Shown here: positions 38,670 to 51,825 of the stretch, in pieces | Position numbering within the stretch: the first letter of the stretch is position 1 | How the letters are laid out: every line of letters starts with the position of its first letter | Assembly: GCA_030549495.1 (NCBI GenBank) | Contig: JAUIRK010001034.1 | Span: 1,178,001 to 1,242,000 of the forward strand | DNA length: 64,000 bases | Reading direction: 5' to 3' | Source: Nectonema munidae | Taxonomy: Eukaryota; Nematomorpha; Nectonematoida; Nectonematidae | Made by a program: the position numbers and the translations under genes | Notes under the pieces: generated by a model | What the model saw: the letters and a program-made list of their open reading frames with translations, nothing else | Databases searched by the model: none | Told to the model about the DNA's origin: nothing

Positions 38670-40861
38670 TTCTAACATCAATATTTTATTCGTTTTCTAA
38701 CTAATTAATTACATAAGCTTTATCTCTCTAGTATAATTTTTAACTTACTCTCAACTTATTTCAAAATTTTCTCCATATATTTTCAAATTACTTTTCTTGC
38801 AAATAGGCGAATATGAAATTTTATTTTTACACTTATAATATACTAACTGATATTTCTGAGCATTACTCAATTTTTTAATGCTCTGAATTTGAGATACGTC
38901 ATTATTTGCTTCTTTGCAAATAATGACTTATCTAAAAACAAATTGCTTTTTTTATCGGTGTTATCTTTACATTTATAATCTTGATGATTTCTAATCAATA
39001 TACTTTATTTTTCTTTTGCATATTCACTTTTTAAAAATCATGCTTATTTTCATTGTAGTTTTCAATGAGCAGTATAATTTCCTTAAACAGTTTATCATTT
39101 TGTATCGGATCTTTAAATAACGAAGATATTTATATTACTACTTATTCTTTAAAAATTCTTAATTGTAAAATGTATAATTAACAAACTTGAAAGTCATCAT
39201 TATCTTTTTTAGAGAAAGTTTTTCGGTATCCGTAAAACTTTTCTTTTCATTTCGTATTTCTAAATGAAAAAAGTATAATTTAACATAAGGAAGATTATGC
39301 TAAGAAAACTTATAGTTTAAATTATTAAAGATTTTTTGTTTATTTTTTTTAAAGAGTTATTTTTTGAACAATTTTCAGACCTTATTTAAATTTTTCAAAA
39401 ACACGATATTGGCCTGTTTTTTGTAATAATTTGTAAGGTTTTTTAAAATTATTTATGATTAATTGAAAATTAAATTTTTTATATTTATGTATTGTTTTTA
39501 AATATTTTAATTTACCTTTGATAATTTTTTTTTACTATCTACATTTTATTTCAATTCTTTTTTACGTTTATTGAACCTTTTGTTTAGTTAGTTTTTTTTC
39601 TAACCATTCCTTTTTAAAATCTTTTCCTACAATGCTAGTAAATCCTTAATAAAATATACATTATTTTTTATATGACTTAGTTTTTACCAACTATTATTCC
39701 ATTCTGAAAGTTTGACTCCCATTTGAATTATGTCTGTCTTGATGAATGCAAATGTAATGGATGTTTTCATTTCATTGAGAAGGCATACATGAGAAACTCA
39801 TATATTAAACTACTAGCAGAGAATTTTTGATCTTGTATTCTAAATTTTGTATTACCTCAGCCATGCATCTATCTAAACTTCATTACTCGCTACACAATTT
39901 GTGATGATTGTTACTTAGCTATATTATATTTATTCATATGGTTCGTTTAACTGATTGTTTTATAATATTAATTAACTGGTCCAGCATTTGTCAGTAATTA
40001 TAAGAATGAAAAAAATAAATTATTACACTTGTAGATTTTTCACCCTCTACAATATATTTAGTTATGCATAATATTGTTATACATACTTAGATAGGTATTG
40101 ATAAAAAAATTATTTTTTACTACTCAATGCACGCTCGAAACTCAGTTGAGTTTAACCCAGCTCTGTTGCTAAACTATTTAGAAACAAGATATTGATCAAA
40201 ATCAATGAATTTCTTTGTATTGTAAAATTCGGTTTCCGTTTTTTACATCAGTAACAATTGATGAATTAGAATTAGCATCCGATTTTCAGCTGAAGATCGT
40301 TGACAATCTTACTTGTCATAAGAAATTCGTTCTTTAAAATACAAAAAAGTTCATTCATTTTAATCAATATCTTGTTTCTAAATATCCGAAAATAACCTTA
40401 TTGGCTTCAAAAATATTATTTATCTTTGATATGACCCATCTGTTTGAGTAAATATTTTCAGTTAAGAATAGAATATCAATAAGTAAGCACAGAACAACAC
40501 TAACAACTGATCACATGAATTATACTTTGGCATTTTCTTCTACTTATATAACTCTTTATTTTGATGAAATCGTTAAGGAGAAATATCTCAAGCTTCTAGA
40601 AAATTGGAAAGAGAAATTTAAAAATAAAAACTTGATACAAATTATTTTAATACTTTTTAGTATTGCTGATTCTAATTTTGATTCTGTGCTTGTTTTGAAT
40701 CCCTGTGTTTTTATCCGGCTCACAAGAGCTGTAAATATTCAAAAGCGTGCCGTCAATGATGAGTTTGATACGAATGTTTAACGAGAGCTTGAACTACTTT
40801 ATTACCTATTCAATACTTTATAAGTCTCCGTTATTCTTCTAAACAAATGTATATCTTTATA
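38670..40861. other. Intergenic, nothing recognised
   Basis: AT-rich. The 88-codon open frame at 40515-40781 has no recognisable domain. Confidence 0.5.
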
Positions 40862-40928
40862 GTGAAAATCTCTGTATAATGAACACTTTTATTGTGTCCC
40901 TAGGGTGTTCAACATAGAGAGATTTCAC
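40862..40928. mobile_element. 67-bp MITE with mariner/pogo-like ends
   Basis: Nearly a pure inverted repeat: GTGAAAATCTCTGTATAATG at the left, and its near complement ending GAGAGATTTCAC at the right, flanked by TA on both sides. TA duplication and such ends fit the Tc1-mariner/pogo group. Confidence 0.65.
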
Positions 40929-40930
40929 TA

Positions 40931-41871
40931 CTTTAAACTCGTATTATGATTACGAATTTTCTTTTGGTAGATGCCGCGAAAGCAAGCAAAACCTTGTGCT
41001 TAAAAACTATTTTTTAAATAATGTTCACTTCAAAAAATAAGGCATACTTTGCATTCTTATAATTTATTTAATGTAAGTGACCGTTAGTTTGATTGTGCTT
41101 GTTAAAATCAGGATGTCTTAAGTTATCTAGGTGTCTAGTTTTGATATCAGTTTTCGGTTCGAATCCAGCATACTCTTTAGTTCGACACCCGCTGGATTCA
41201 TGATGACCTCTTCATTTTTCTGAAACAGTATTTCTTGTTTGTATCAGTTTAACCTTAGATTCCTTTCCAAAACATTTTTTAAATAGTTACGTTTTTAGCA
41301 TTCATTTTAGTTTTAAAATATTTTTGTCACTTTATTCTACTAAAAATTATAATTGATAACAATTCTTTAATCCTCGTTGAAAGAGAATGTAACATTAAAA
41401 CCATTTCACAAATTTTTGTAATGTTTCACGAAAATATCTTAATCTAGTAATACCCTAACTAACCCCAACGTTTGCCTTTTTAAATCACACTCACAAATGA
41501 TTGATCAATCCCAACAATATTGACAAAAAATTCATCTAGTCGCTATTTTTATTCTAATAAAGTAGTTAGTTTTCCTCTTAGAAAGCCTGATCACATTATC
41601 TTGACAGGTGACATAGCCCATGATTGCTTGGATATACATTAGTTGTCTCCATATTTGACACTTATAATAATGAGCATTCAATATTTTTAGTTGTTCATTA
41701 AGACAATCTTCACGCAAGCCAATTATTGCCCAATTGACCTACTTCCGTCAGGATTTTGCAAAATTTTTGATCTATTAATTGTACTGGACATATGGTGTAA
41801 TTGTAAAGTGGTTTTGTGTCCATGATGTGATCTTAAATTTTGTCTACACAGTACACACCATGTGTCTATGG
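40931..41871. other. Intergenic with a lone B-box-like site
   Basis: CGGTTCGAATCC at about 41156 may be a SINE scrap. Small minus open frames at 41532-41905 are not recognised. Confidence 0.35.
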
Positions 41872-42019
41872 CAGTGACGTATTTAGACAGCGTGCAAATC
41901 TGCATCCCTTATTTTCCGAGTATATCAATGTATACCATTTTTGTTTTGTTGGCGCCTTTCAATGCAGTAGGTCCTTAATTTGGCAGACACTTTGCTAAAA
42001 AAATGCTTGAGAACCACTG
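41872..42019. mobile_element. Possible hAT-type MITE
   Basis: Starts CAGTGACGTATTTAGACA and ends TTGAGAACCACTG, both hAT-type termini. Flanking 8-mers agree at only about five positions, so it may be two separate scraps. Confidence 0.4.
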
Positions 42020-42960
42020 CTCTAAAGTAATACTCTGGGAATTCATTCACAGTGCTCTTGCATATAGAAAATTCTGAAAAATTCATTTTAAAAAACAAAT
42101 GCGGGTATACCTTTCTTCTAGATCCGCTACTAGCTAGTGTTTATGTTATGCCAAGCTTCTACTTAAAAAAGTTACACTCCATATTCATTGAATCTAATTC
42201 CAACCCTTTTAAAATCTTCGAATTTACCGACTCTGAAAACCCGTTTCATACAACGTATAATCTATTGCCTTCATCTATCAATTTGAGAGTAGATTGCGTA
42301 GTAATATATAATGTTTTTTAAGATGGTTTTCTCTTTAATTTTGTGTATACCCTATTTAAAATGATCTTTTGCAGATAGCTCCTTTCCTAAAAGTTTTTAA
42401 AATTGCAATTTGAAACGCTTCCATCATTGCCTTTCTGAGGCGTTTGCAATTGAACGATGATGTCATGATATGCGATATGAACTAATTAAAATTCTACAAT
42501 AATATTTTTTTGATCCACAATATTGATTTTTTATTGATCAATTTTTTTCAATGATAACATTCTACGTTTTCTTTGTTTTTTTCATTTTTGAAATGATTTC
42601 AATAATCAATAAATTAAATTAATTTTGTATCACTACTTTAATTTAAAACTTACTTTATTTCCTATTTTACATTGTGGTGAGAATGTAGCCTTCAACTATC
42701 AACATGATCTCATAAACGCTCCCTATTTGCAAAGCTGAATAGTGAATATATAGCGCAAATAATTCAGAATTAAGGAAAGTACATATATTTTGGGACTAAA
42801 CTTGACAAAATCTGTTAGACTTTGAGGATGGGTGATTTGGAGGATGAATTTTCTGCAGGTTTCACTGTATTTAGTTTTGGAGATGGTGTGAGAGGACTTT
42901 TTTCAAACTTTGTTAAGTAGCTTCTAACTAAATCTTTTTTGCTCACACCTCTCGTCGATT
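42020..42960. other. Intergenic, nothing recognised
   Basis: An 89-codon open frame (42052-42321) reads DPLLASVYVMPSFYLKKLHS; no family is known to me and there is no splice support. Otherwise AT-rich and empty. Confidence 0.4.
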
Positions 42961-43346
42961 TAGTGCGTAGCTAAGCACTTTTTTTATACGTGTGATAACT
43001 ATATAAAAATATAAAGATATAACTTGAAATTGTAACTTCTTTTCTATTCGATCATCATCACTAAGCGTACACTGTGTGAAAGACCAGTTTCGGCTATTGA
43101 AGTCTCATCAGTTCTACTTTGTGTGTATGTACAAACCATGAGAAATCTATTTACTGTCATAGTTGGTTGATGCTCATGCACAGCCAGTAGATGCCAGTTC
43201 AAACCCCAAATTTTGAACACACAAAGTGTAACTAATGAACACAGTGATGATGATCGAATACAAGAGAACTGACAATTTCTAGTTACCTTATGCACACTTA
43301 CAATAAGTATTTATAGTATATATAAAAAGGTGAGCTAAGTTAAGTA
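42961..43346. mobile_element. Foldback-type element with ~100-bp inverted arms
   Basis: Left arm 42961-43062 and right arm 43244-43346 are inverted copies. The inner 17 bases (ATTCGATCATCATCACT) match perfectly; the outer parts (GAAATTGTAACTTCT; TAGCTAAGCACTTTTT) match with changes. About 180 bp lie between. No open frame. Class unknown, perhaps Mutator-like or foldback. Confidence 0.55.
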
Positions 43347-45594
43347 CTATTATGCCTTATACACTGAAGCATCGAGCATTCAAGTGAACACGGGCAAGTA
43401 CGACTTTTTACTTTGTATGCTAACTCTATACTTATTGCTATATCGATTCCTCCCATGTCTGAATAATATTGGAAAATTTCAATTTCATTTATTATTTTGC
43501 CTTCTCTTCTAGAAAACTTTTTTACTATTTTATATGATAAAATACAATAATTACACAAGGCAATGTTATTGTCCATCCATCTAAAAGGAATCATGGGGAA
43601 TGGCTCATTTTGGTACCGACCTTTTTTGCACACACCATTTTTATCTCCATCTCCTTTTGGCGCAGTTGTGTCCCTAGCTATTGGCTTAGTTTGTTAGTTG
43701 CTTACTAAATTAGTTAGTTAACTTGCTAGCAAGCCATTTTCTGAGTTAAATTTTAATAGCTGTAGGGAGGGACTGCACAAAATTCACTACCAAACTCTTG
43801 AATCATGTAACATTTATTTGGGATCTTCAGTTTTAGAAAAACCACGCAAAAAGTCTGCGCCAAAATGACATGCGCGAAACCGTCTAAAACCTAGAATCAC
43901 ATTATTATTTTCGTTTGTACAAGAAGAAACCAAAAAATAAACGTTTGTTCTTCTTGAATTTTCCCCCTTTTTTGAGATAACATGAATAATGGATCAAATT
44001 TGCGACTCTTATTTTATTCTAAATAAAGAAGATCTGAGAATGAGATCTCTCCTATACCCTCCTCACCCCTCTTCTGTTGTGGAATTTTATTTGTGCTATC
44101 GACTTGCGCTTGAAGAAAATTTCCTTCGTTTAAACAATAAATAGTGTGCTCGTATTTGATTATTTCCAGTATTTGAAGTACAATCCGTGAACTTACGGTT
44201 TTCCTATTTTCATAAAGTTGTTTTCACGCATAATAATGAGGAAAGAAAATAAAGGAGTTTAGAGCGCTGTAACGCAAGCGAGAGTAATTTTTTGGACAAA
44301 ATTCGTTTGTCATTGGCCTTGGTCTGTAAGATTTTGGAAACCTACTCCTAGGATTGATTAGCATTAGTGTTGGTAGTGTTAGCGCAATCGCACAAACATT
44401 CATTTACATATACATTTTTCACATTCTTTACACAAACTTTTCTATTTATTTGTATTCAGGCACAAAAAAACATCTATGTATACGAATGCATACATATTGA
44501 CATTAGACACCGATTCATCCAAATGCTTATATTTCAAAAAAAGCCGTATCTCCAAAAATCTGGCTATGCATTTTATTAGGTACTCACGCCCTCTCCTATC
44601 CTTCTAAAATCTCCAACTTCTGCAACCATGTATAAATTATGCTCGTAAGAAAGGTTTTATTTTTGCTTTGGATTAAGTACGCTGTTTTTTATTGAGGTCG
44701 ATGGCGCTTAGATTGATGCATCCATCCATCCATCCATGGTATAACGAAGTATTTAAATCTAATTGCTCATTTGTGCATCCTGCATCCATGGTATAAACAA
44801 CTATTTTAATCATGGTGAGTGTCTGTGTGACCTAAAAATTCTTTAGAATAGCCCATTTACCATGTTACGCATATTAGACCACTAGATTTTTAATAATAGT
44901 CCATAATTCATGCCAGATTTCTATTTCTGGGTTGCTTCAACTTAAACCAATACTCCATTATTTTTATCATGTCATTTTTTGAGAAATCCAGGATCCCCAT
45001 CTTTATCATCAAAAAGGTCATTTTGAATGATAATTTCAATTTTCGATTTCTTTTTGATTTTCAAAACTTCTAGCTTTTTTTTTGGAAATCGCAATATATG
45101 TAATTATCAGGGCAAACAATTTTTGACCTAAAAATTCGTATTTTTTGACTTTATAATCATAAAAATTTTGACTTGTCACGAAATTTGTGACGTAAGGAAA
45201 ACTTTGAGCTTTGTTTCGTTGAATATTAAAGACTCGTTCCTTAGATTATATATTAGACGAATAAAAAAATGTAAATATTTTGAGTAAAATAACTTTAGTT
45301 TTAAAATAATATTTAATATTTTTGCCTTTTTAGAAATAGTTTTGTAACTTTTTTTGTCCTAAAAAACTTATTTTTGACTTTATTGACATAAAAAAAATCC
45401 CAAACAGAAGGAAATGTAGTTCTAACATGTTTAAGATTAGTTTTCGGTGGCTTTTTGTTCTATTGGAAAAAAATTGCCCTTTTTTGGTCCTGGTAATTAC
45501 ACGCTCATCCAGGAGAAAACTAGCTGTGGAAAACTAGTTTTTGGAAAGTCACATTGAATATTAAAGATTGAAATTATAGAAAAATGATCATGTC
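43347..45594. other. Intergenic, nothing recognised
   Basis: AT-rich, with a (CATC)n tract at 44718-44736 and two similar ~50-bp stretches at about 45120 and 45357. Open frames at 43340-43633 and 44367-44579 are unrecognised. Confidence 0.45.
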
Positions 45595-45789
45595 CTCTAA
45601 AACAGGGGCCGCAAACTTTTTAAGTTGAGCCCCCATTGGTATCATATTGGCGCTTACTGACGCCTCTAACCCTAATGGGGGTTATACGCCACTATATAAA
45701 TATTATTCCAATATAAAAAGACCTTTTTTACAATAAAATAAATGAATACATCAAAGAATTAAGAAGCATTAATAGAGTTAATTTTTAGC

Positions 45790-47460
45790 GTGACGTATAG
45801 ATGTGCGTTGGAATTCTCCTCAAATATCTATTCTTGGCGATATTTCAGAAACTGATACTCTAAGCTCGGCTTTGACATCTAAACCGGACCGCAATTTATT
45901 TTTTCAGGAATGCGAATTTAGAAAATCATGCTTCACAAAGGTGTGTCGAAGCGCGAAATGTAAGAGTACGTCACTGGCTTACCTTGCAAGACTGCCATAT
46001 TCTCTCCTCATCTCAATCTAAGATCTTTCCAAAGTAAATTGCAATAAGCTATCGTTAGACATCTGTATCAACACAGCTCTTGAACACTAATTGCGAGATT
46101 AGTCATTCTCTCATCTACATGAAAAGGATTTCGTATGCAGTCATATTCAGCTGTCTTCAAATCAGAGAATCGCGAGACAGAACTTATAATCAAGTTTTTA
46201 CAAATGGTATACTATTATAACATCGACAACAGTTTTATTAACACAAGAAAGCAAGGAAACTTTTCACATCTTTTTGCGTCATACTGCTGTTTCCAAAAGA
46301 TCATTTTTTTCAGAAAAGTATTTGCTTTTCACTCATCGTTAAAATGGTGTTGTATTTTCCTTGAAAAGATGTGTTCAGCCCATTAATTTTATCCAAAATT
46401 AAGAATCCACTTTTCACCCAAGAATTTTTCTGCGACAGGAATCTTTTTGCTCTTTTAAAAAGGGAAGAAGTTCATCTTTCAGATTAAAAATACGACGAGG
46501 TTTTCTTCCTCTTGACAGGCATCTAACTTCTGTATGTAAACGTAATCTATGATATTCACTGTCCATTTCATTGACACAATAAATATGCTTTTTATAGTTT
46601 GAAATTTCACAAAATTTACAATTTTTTGGCGAATGCATTTACTTTTGGGTCTAAAATCCTTGCTGCCAAACGTTCGTGGCGGATGAATTAAGGCGGATTT
46701 ACAACATTTGCTTGAAACCCGCTTCTCTTTCCAACCATTGCACCAGCACCATCTGTACATATTCCCACACAATTATTCTAAGATAAATGATTATGATTAA
46801 AGAAATTATTTACTAAATTAAACACCTCGTTCCCTGTGGCATGATGACCTTCCATAGTTTGACAAAATGGCAAATTGACCAACACTTCGTTTTGATGTCA
46901 TTTGAAAGTTCTGCAATTCTCTCTTTGACTGTTTCACTAGATAGCGATATTGTTTTTAAACTTTCAACATATTTTTCACCTTGCAATGTATGCACAATTT
47001 TAATTGCCGCAAGAACTAGTAACTTTTTGCCAATATTATATGAATTCATTATCCTGTCAATTAATAAGGATGCTTCTGAAGATGCTGGCTGAGCTTTTGA
47101 TGAAACTGTTTTATATTTAGTCATGGATTTGTCTGTATCATTAAAGAACCAGGATGTCGGGTGCTTAGATGTCGCTTGAGTTTTACTCGCTTTAAACGGT
47201 CATTTTCCAAAATATCCGAACAAACGGGTCGTTGTTCACCATTGGCCATGCTAGATGAGAAACCAAGATCAAGAAATTCGTCTTTGTACTTTCGCTTCTC
47301 AGTCATTTTTTATGCAAGATTATGTATTTTTGAATTTTCATTTTCTTGTATATTTTTCGCAGAGCTACTAGCGATCCCATTTTGTAAATCTAGATATGAT
47401 GTTGAAGTTGTAACATTTTTTGCTCTTTTTCTTATAAGCCACTTATCCGTTCTACAGAAA
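45790..47460 (-). pseudogene. hAT transposase, ZBED5/SCAND3-like, broken
   Basis: In order: DKWLIRKRAKN, a BED-type zinc-finger region (KRKYKDEFLDLGF; VKLKRHLSTRHP), LLVLAAIKIVHTLQGEKY, ISLSSETVKERIAELSNDIK, then FCQTMEGHHATGNEVFNL, CVGICTDGAGAMVGKRSGF (catalytic core), MHSPKNCKFCEISNY and LHTEVRCLSRGR, and a last part with RSGLDVKAELRVSVSEI as in hAT dimerisation tails. Several stops and frame changes separate these. The first Cys pair of the finger looks incomplete. Confidence 0.75.
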
Positions 47461-47595
47461 ATAAGATTTTGATTAAAAAATCATTAAGTTTGGGAGTATG
47501 TATATTGTAAATTAGGGAATGAACATATATACAAATAAAAATAATCATAGATAAAAATAATAAATAGTAAAACATACATTTTTGTAGTCTTAGTT

Positions 47596-47780
47596 CTTAG
47601 GCCTGGTCACGAATGATAAGGGAGATTAGTTAGATTGTGTGTGAGTTGACGTCGCGGGGAAGTGATAGGATCTTTGGAGGTAGTTGGATTCATGTTCTAT
47701 GATGTCCATTAGTTATGTAGGCTGTTTGATGTCTTGGTGTTGAGTGTAATAGTGAAGCTTTATTGGTTCTTTTATGGGTG
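47596..47780 (+). repeat. Dispersed 170-185-bp repeat, copy inside the hAT
   Basis: Runs from CTTAGGCCTGGTCAC to TCTTTTATGGGTG and matches 48979-49151 in the same direction with few changes and a ~13-bp length difference near TTAGATTGTGTGTGAGTTGA. Confidence 0.75.
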
Positions 47781-48362
47781 TATATGCTTTAATTAAAAGT
47801 ATATATTCGAAAATTTTAATTATTTATTTATATATTGCTTATGAAAAGTATTTGAGAAAGTAGATTCCAACACCAAATTTAATAGTGAGGCGACATATTA
47901 TGTAAAATTAGAGTATCAGTCTGCAAAAAATTATTTGTTGGTGTTGTTGTCGTAGGAAAAGTGTATATTGTGAAGAAAACAATTTCGTCATCATAAATGA
48001 TTTGTTTCACTTATTTTTTAGTGTAAATAATAATGGTTTTAGCTCAAATTTTATTGCTAGGTTTTTAACCATATTAAGAAAATTTCTACGGACTCCATTT
48101 CACCACAGCGATTATGCAGAAAATCAAAGTTAGAATATACTTTCATATAAATTCATTTTCTGAGATAGTCAACATATGCAAAAATAAAGAGAAACACTTC
48201 ATTAAAAATGTTTTCATAAAAAAGAGACAAAAATGGATACGTCAACAGATGTATTTGTAGTTCTTTTGGGATGCCTACGTCGTCAGATGTTAAAAATTAA
48301 AATTTCACGCGCACCAATTTAATACTAGCATGCCCCTTAGATTGCGCACTGCTGCTCTAAAA

Positions 48363-48978
48363 GAACTTCAAAATAAGACTATTTCATTTAAATTGAATTG
48401 AAATGGATATAATACCATTATATTTATTGTCAGATCTCGTTTATCCGACACTATTGATTTCACGCACATTCTTGCCGGATTAATAAAATTTCTATCAGTG
48501 TATCAAATTTTAAAGAAGCAGTACCTAAAACTAAAAAATGATATCTATTAAATGAAGTGCATATAGTATTTACGATGGATAAGGCGAAGTTCGTCGTCGT
48601 CAATAAAAATAGGATCGAAGAAAGACGAATGAAAAGTGTGTTTATTAAATCACTTATTTTACATTTCTATCATTGCGCTCTTTTCAAGTGATCTAAATAT
48701 GAGAAAACGGATTTAAAATTGGATTTTAACTTGTGATGATTAAATGGAAAGATGCAAAACAGTCTTACATGAAGGGAAAGTGGTGGGGAAAATGAGAGGA
48801 ATCATGATAAATATAAATATGATGAAGTAAAATGAAAAATGAGTGATTACTGCTAAAACTTTGCCTGAGGGAATTATGGTGGGTATAATTGTTGGTGAAG
48901 TTTGTGTGTGCATATATTATATATAAATTATGGGGTGTGTATGCTGCTTTAATAAATGGGCAGTGAATAGTAAGTATA
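48363..48978. other. Intergenic, nothing recognised
   Basis: AT-rich stretch between the hAT and the second copy of the 170-bp repeat. Confidence 0.5.
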
Positions 48979-49151
48979 CTTAGGCCTGGTCACAAATGAT
49001 AAGGGAGATTAGTTAGATGACGTCGCGGGGAGGTGATGGGATCTTTGGAGGTAGTTGGATTCATGTTCTATGATGTCCATTAGTAATGTAGGCTGTTTGA
49101 TGTCTTGGTGTTGAGTGTAATAGTGAAGCTTTATTGGTTCTTTTATGGGTG
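48979..49151 (+). repeat. Dispersed 170-185-bp repeat, copy outside the hAT
   Basis: Second copy of 47596-47780. GTGTATGCTGCTTTAATAAA just before it (48935) resembles the sequence just after the first copy, so a larger unit may exist. Confidence 0.75.
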
Positions 49152-51825
49152 GCGCTCTTTAAATCATGGTAATGGCTGGGTTTTTTCTCCTATGTGGATT
49201 TTTTTACAGAGATTACAGCTTTTTTTATGTATCGCGTTCTTTTTTTGGCAGCAATGATTTGAAATTAGTTTACCGTGAACGAAGTGATGATGTAATGGAG
49301 AGGGATGGATGAGGTTTCTTGTAGAGAAGTCGTTCTAATGTAGCTGAAGTTCGTGCTTTGATTGTGATAGGGACTGCGCGTTGAGGTGTATTATTGTGTA
49401 AATTTTCCGTTTTATAGCGTTGTTGATAAGGCAAAGTTGATAAATTTGCGGTGTGAGAGATTTTGATCTCTGTTGAATAAATATTTGAACCCGGATGAAC
49501 CATGAAATCAGACTCGCAAATTTTCACTGTTTTGGATGCTTGTAGTCGCGCATTGCATTCTCTTTAATTAAGGAACGTGAAATCTGTTGAAATTCCCTCT
49601 AACAAGTGAGAGCAACAACTTTTTGATGAAATCGCATCCACCTGTAAGAACGTCTTTTAGATGACCGAAGAAACAGACCTGCTTCAACCCAAGCCTACAA
49701 TTACCTCACGTCTACAGCAATGGAGCGTAACTCTTTGAGCACCACAATTTTTAAGACCGATCGTCAGCTTTCTTTTCCACTGCAAGTTTGTGCATTTAAA
49801 GCTTGGGTGTCACACTGGTCTTCAAAGGGCTCAAATATTTTTCAAGGGCAAATGCGAGAAGTGTCATTCATTAGAAGACATTAATGTCAATATTGAAGTA
49901 ATTTAGAATAAAATTGGAAACGCTAGAGATACGTTAAGTGCACACTTCTTTATTTCAAAGTATAAGTTTTCCTTATTTTTGTGGTTTTAAATTTGTTTGT
50001 ATTTGAATGACTACTTCTCTCTATCGGAACCATTATTTCTATTAAAACGACTTGATGCTGCCCCAACAGTGGTCTCAATATAAATCTTTATATTGAGTAA
50101 AGTAAGTGTATATTTAGAGATGATCAAACTTTGGAGATCACTTTTGCAAAAGAATATTAACATCCAAAATGCATACTACATTTTCCAAAGCAAAATACAT
50201 TTTGTATACGCTATTCTGTGACTGGCAGCAATGCTCTTTCGACATGAACGCATGACGTATATAGTATAACTGTTGTGCGTCAACTCCTACACGTTTCAAC
50301 ACTCTAGGATTTAGATGACAGGTCTGTAATAGTATGCCTAGATTGCAATAATGCCACCAATCACTGCATTTCCTCACCAAAAGAGTTTTGTTTATTACGT
50401 GCAAGTGTTGTGCGGTCGGAATCGGACTACGACTCAAAAGCGTTGGATCCTTCAAGAATTCAGATTTTTTTCAACTGAAAGGTTCAATTTTTGTGAGTAT
50501 ATGGAGCTGCGCTTCTTTAATTGAAGCCCTTATAATCTTTTTCACTTTTTTTAAAGTATTTGGAGCCAGTTTGATGCTTTTGTAATTAAATTGGGTTAGA
50601 CGTCGGATATTTTCTCTCGGACACAGAAACCATGCTACCTGATTTCAAGAGCCAGTGAGGTCAATCATCTGATGAAAGTCTTCTTCTTCTTAATCCACCT
50701 GATGAACTTTCTTTTCCACCGCTCATCCTGCCTGGTTCGATTCAAGCCTGGGTGTTAATAGCTGTTTGATGTCAGAGAAAATCAATTTGATGCATATTCA
50801 TTTCTGAGAAGCCTATAGCATATCTGGGAAACTTGAGGTGTCCATAGTCTCCTGTAGGTCTCTTGCTAGAATACTGTTTATCTCGATCTTGAAAATTTGA
50901 TCACTGTACATTTAATTATATCTCTTAATAAATATAAAAAGTTTACTAACCTATGAATCACTTATAAATTCAGGCATCTCTATGGTGTATGGAAGATCGA
51001 GCTATCTTTTTCCTTGCTCATATTTTCCAGCAGCTCTGTCAAATGAAGTCATCTGGAGTGCAGCTCTATGAGAGGGTTTCTCCATGCGAAATCTTCGCGG
51101 CAGCAGGGCAGATTGAGTATTTTCTTGTGCACAGTTGCCATTATTGCACTGTGCTCTTGAATCACAGCAAGTCAAAATATTTAGAGGTTGGAAACACACC
51201 ATTGTATGAAAGAACTTATCTGGTTTGCCAGCGAACTTTCATTTGCCCTTCGCTTTAGCATCATATAGCGTACGCTTCAGATGATTTAACTTTTTTGATA
51301 GTGAATTTGTGATTGATAAATAAGCACGCCGTTTCATTGGAGGACATTGGATTATTCCAAATCCCCGCAAACTCTATGTACTATGGTAAAAATATCTGCA
51401 ACACCCTTATCATAATTAAGGCAATAATAGTGCTTCTGTTCAAGGGCATTTTTTATTTCTGCATAAATATCAATTGATATCCACATAGTAGAAAAGAACA
51501 CAGCTGTGAATGTAAGACTAGAAAATGAGGAAGTAAGATGTATGAAGCCAATCAAAACAGGGAAATTAAAGTAATTAAACTAAATCAGATGTTTATTCAC
51601 ATTCTGGTGTCAACTTCGATCAACCCTAATATATAGCTAGTGTATGATAACTGCATGACGCAAATTATAGTCAATTAAAACTAAAATACCTTTTTTATAA
51701 CCACATTAATTTCAAACCTGCTAATTAATTTGAACAAAGAAATAATTTCACTCCTTTCTTTTTAGCGTAAAAACTTGGCAAAATAAGTGAAAAAATATCA
51801 ATTTTTGAAACTCAAAGTAATTTAC
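49152..51825. other. GC-richer, repeat-like block of unknown origin, then choline kinase upstream DNA
   Basis: Less AT-rich than the neighbours. A minus frame (49270-49527) reads NNTPQRAVPITIKARTSATL, protein-like but unrecognised. CTTTCTTTTCCAC with GCCTGGGTG occurs near 49768 and again near 50708, the latter with GGTTCGATTCAAG, a B-box-like site. Frames at 50138-50455 (-) and 50989-51258 (+) are unrecognised. Probably an old retroelement. The last 500 bp return to AT-rich DNA; the choline kinase promoter is not identifiable. Confidence 0.35.

Larger units (their letters stand above)
45595..48362 (-). mobile_element. hAT transposon with perfect 8-bp target duplication
   Basis: CTCTAAAA stands at 45595-45602 and again at 48355-48362. 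Just inside lie CAGGGGCCGCAAACTTTTT (left) and, on the minus strand, CAGCAGTGCGCAATCTAAGG (right), both hAT termini; each is followed by a GGGGC/GCCCC block. The 2752-bp element holds a broken transposase on the minus strand and about 1 kb of 5' non-coding DNA that includes a 185-bp repeat. Intact ends and duplication suggest modest age despite the broken gene. Confidence 0.8.

Noticed and set aside
40515-40781. 88-codon open frame
   Set aside because: AT-biased residues, no domain, no gene context.
42052-42321. 89-codon open frame
   Set aside because: No real start, domain, splice site or homology recognised; the length can occur by chance.
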